Assembly (NCBI GenBank): GCA_947628695.1
Contig: CANRAV010000015.1
Location: 1-61,347, forward strand
Direction: 5' to 3'
Origin: an uncultured Clostridia bacterium
GTDB taxonomy: Bacteria; Bacillota; Clostridia; Oscillospirales; CAG-382
Length of the DNA stretch: 61,347 bases
Below are positions 59,799 through 61,347 of this stretch, one piece after another. The notes under the pieces are model-generated. The model was given only the letters and a program-made list of their open reading frames with translations, had not been told where the DNA came from and made no database searches. Made by a program: the position numbers and the translations under genes. Every line of letters begins with the position of its first letter. Positions within the stretch are counted from its first letter, which is position 1.

Positions 59799-60362
59799 TT
59801 ACGATACAATAAGCGGGCGAAGCTGCACGCCTTTTACGGCGGCTGCGGCTGCTTCGGGCAGCCTGCTCCAGTCGCAGACAAGCGAGTTTGGCTTCTTCAC
59901 GGGGTCGTCCTGCCTTAAGGGAACGAAGAAGACGTTCTTCCTCTCGACGAGGGCGGCTATATTTTTAAGGCTTGCTCCGAGCCCGTCGTTGGAAGCGAAG
60001 GCGAAAAGCACCGGCCTTTGGTTGCGAAGCTGTGCCTTTATCGCCATGGGAACGGTGCCGTCGGTTATCCCAAGCGCCGCCTTGGCAAGCGTATTTCCCG
60101 TGCAGGGCGCAACTATAAGGCAGTCGATGTCTGCGCCGGTTATCTGTTTTTCCGCCTCTGCGACGGATTTTATGCCCTGACGGCCGCATATAGTCTCCGC
60201 CTTCATGACGAGGTCTTCGGCCTCCCCAAAGCGGGTGTTTACGGTAAGCGTCTTCTCCGAAAACAGCGGTATTATCTCCTCTCCGCCGTTTACAAGCCGG
60301 TCAAGCTGTATCAAAGCGTCGCGGTGCGTGCAGAACGAACCGCAGAATGCAAAGCCCTTCAT
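59799..60362 (-). CDS. dpaB: Dipicolinate synthase subunit B
   Basis: A 187-residue flavoprotein-like subunit (SpoVFB). It has the start MKGFAFCGSFCTHRDALIQL, ADIDCLIVAPCTGNTLAKAA and KNVFFVPLRQDDP, all characteristic of the dipicolinate synthase B chain. With the A chain it converts dihydrodipicolinate (as the hydroxy form) to dipicolinic acid, the calcium chelate of spore cores. ATG 60362 has GGAGGAG ahead; it overlaps the A gene by four bases, so the two are coupled. The pair implies endospore formation. Confidence 0.92.
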   Translation of the reverse strand: MKGFAFCGSFCTHRDALIQLDRLVNGGEEIIPLFSEKTLTVNTRFGEAEDLVMKAETICGRQGIKSVAEAEKQITGADIDCLIVAPCTGNTLAKAALGITDGTVPMAIKAQLRNQRPVLFAFASNDGLGASLKNIAALVERKNVFFVPLRQDDPVKKPNSLVCDWSRLPEAAAAAVKGVQLRPLIVS

Positions 60363-61204
60363 ATTATGTTCTCCTCCTTCAAGATGGCAAGGACGGCGTT
60401 TTTGATGTACCGTCCCGCGCTTACCGGTGCCTGCTTGCCGGGAAGCCCCTTTGCCCATATCACGTTTTTGCCCGTTTTGTCCGCGCCCGCCGCTCCGGGG
60501 CGGGAGGCAAGATCGATAACCGGCGTGCCGTCCTGCACCTCCGCAAGCAGCTCTGCGGTCAATACCGGGGCGGGAACGGTGTTGAATATCAGCCCGAAGC
60601 AGCCGATATTCTCCTTTAAGCCCGCGTATTCGAGGGTATCGAAGCGCAGTATCTCGCAAACGGCCCTCTCCGTAGGATTCCGCGTCGCTACGGAAACGGA
60701 AGCGCCGAACCCGCGAAGAAGCAGAGACAGCGTCTTCCCTACCCGCCCGAAGCCGAGGATCAGCGCCCTTGTACCGCTTATCGTAGTCTCCAGCTCGTTC
60801 ATGGCTATGGCGACGGCGCCTTCCGCAGTGGGGACGGTGTTGAGAAGCACAAGCTCCTCCCGGTAGTAGTCGCGCACCTTCCGCCGCGGGAAGTCATTCT
60901 CCGCGACCATGCCGCCTATGAAGACGGCTTCGTCGCCCGCAAGGTCAAGTACCTCTTTAAGCCGTATCTCGCCCTCGTAAAACGGCGCGTTCACAAGCCC
61001 GCCTCCGTTTAAAGCCGGAAGCGGAAGAATCACGGCAGAGGCGCCGTTCAAGGCGCCTCCAAGGTCTACGCTGCGCGCAGCGTCGCCTATGGGGACGCCG
61101 TCAAGCCCGTATACGGCGCACTCGAAGCCCTCCTTTGCCAAAAGCTCTGCCAAAACCGCCTGCCTGCGGTCGCCGCCTATCACGGCAATTTTCACAGCTG
61201 TCAT
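60359..61204 (-). CDS. dpaA: Dipicolinate synthase subunit A
   Basis: A 281-residue NAD(P)-binding subunit (SpoVFA). It has the N-terminal IAVIGGDRRQAVLAELLAKE and a Rossmann fold GFGRVGKTLSLLLRGFGASV in the middle, followed by FNTVPAPVLTAELLA and the C-terminal VIWAKGLPGKQAPVSAGRYI, all standard for the family. It works with dpaB. ATG 61204 has GGAGGTG close ahead. A palindrome at 61222-61238 lies just upstream. Sporulation-stage control (sigma-K) is the norm for this operon, but I cannot confirm a promoter by eye. Confidence 0.93.
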   Translation of the reverse strand: MTAVKIAVIGGDRRQAVLAELLAKEGFECAVYGLDGVPIGDAARSVDLGGALNGASAVILPLPALNGGGLVNAPFYEGEIRLKEVLDLAGDEAVFIGGMVAENDFPRRKVRDYYREELVLLNTVPTAEGAVAIAMNELETTISGTRALILGFGRVGKTLSLLLRGFGASVSVATRNPTERAVCEILRFDTLEYAGLKENIGCFGLIFNTVPAPVLTAELLAEVQDGTPVIDLASRPGAAGADKTGKNVIWAKGLPGKQAPVSAGRYIKNAVLAILKEENII

Positions 61205-61221
61205 ACACACCTCCGAAGATG

Positions 61222-61238
61222 TATTATGTTACATAATA
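61222..61238. promoter_or_regulatory. Perfect palindrome upstream of dpaA
   Basis: TATTATGT-t-ACATAATA, 8-base arms around one base, 18 bases before the dpaA start and overlapping the likely promoter region. A candidate operator or part of a sporulation promoter; the sequence CATATTATG within it resembles sporulation sigma -10 elements. Confidence 0.45.
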
Positions 61239-61347
61239 TGAAGGCTTGCCGCCCTTGGCAATGAGACACGCGTAAATTCTCAAAGTAAATGCAACAGTAG
61301 CAAAGGGGTTGCAATTACCGAGAGAAAACGGTTGCAATAAGTATGAG
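61239..61347. other. Upstream edge with no gene
   Basis: The last 109 bases hold no open frame with recognisable content. A TTGCAA-type direct repeat (GGTTGCAATTACC, GGTTGCAATAAG) is visible around 61308-61340. Confidence 0.4.

Overview
The window looks like chromosome of an anaerobic, spore-forming Gram-positive of the class Clostridia, probably a gut or rumen Oscillospirales-type organism; this is an inference. Supporting genes are the dipicolinate synthase pair dpaA/dpaB beside tepA, L27 with the Firmicutes N-terminal extension next to its protease Prp, the DnaD/DnaI primosome pair, an RNase M5-like protein, a DUF1934 protein and type I dockerin-like modules on secreted proteins. Promoters are mostly of the sigma-A type with 17-base spacers. 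There is no rRNA, CRISPR array, transposase or integrase.

Layout. 0-3 kb: small genes (5'-truncated membrane protein, two GNAT acetyltransferases, a frameshifted methyltransferase) and two tRNA-Ser genes. 3-9 kb: an AbrB-ABC transporter operon with a palindromic candidate operator, cytidine deaminase, a DinJ/YafQ toxin-antitoxin pair, an AIM24-like protein, a long fold-back repeat, an Rrf2 regulator, carbonic anhydrase and an SprT-like protein. 9-21 kb: housekeeping (rpsB-tsf, alaS, a HIT protein, ComEC-like, holA, RNase M5-like, mtaB) plus one secreted dockerin protein. 21-29 kb: a tightly packed minus-strand run: PfkB-like kinase, ddl, murI, DUF1934, dnaD, dnaI, rnhA, a small protein and a secreted phosphodiester glycosidase with a dockerin.

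30-39 kb is the most unusual part: five paralogous extracellular solute-binding proteins in tandem on the minus strand, each with its own promoter, with no permease or ATPase beside them. Four are lipoproteins. The middle one has lost the lipobox and instead carries a signal peptide and a dockerin-like module split by an inserted domain of about 135 residues. 39-49 kb: an LCP-like membrane protein, a MetY-type enzyme, rlmH, a ferredoxin, a tRNA methyltransferase-like gene and a 1,827-residue membrane-anchored subtilisin-like protein with dockerin-like, cohesin-like and cadherin-like modules. 49-61 kb: ParB/Noc-like, serine hydrolase, prfA, S1-domain protein, aconitase-family hydratase, obg, rpmA-prp-rplU, a patch of palindromic repeats, tepA and dpaB-dpaA.

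Four proteins in 50 kb carry dockerin-type repeats and one of them also has a cohesin-like domain. This suggests a cell-surface assembly in which solute binding, glycoside processing and proteolysis may be brought together. That link is a hypothesis from domain content.
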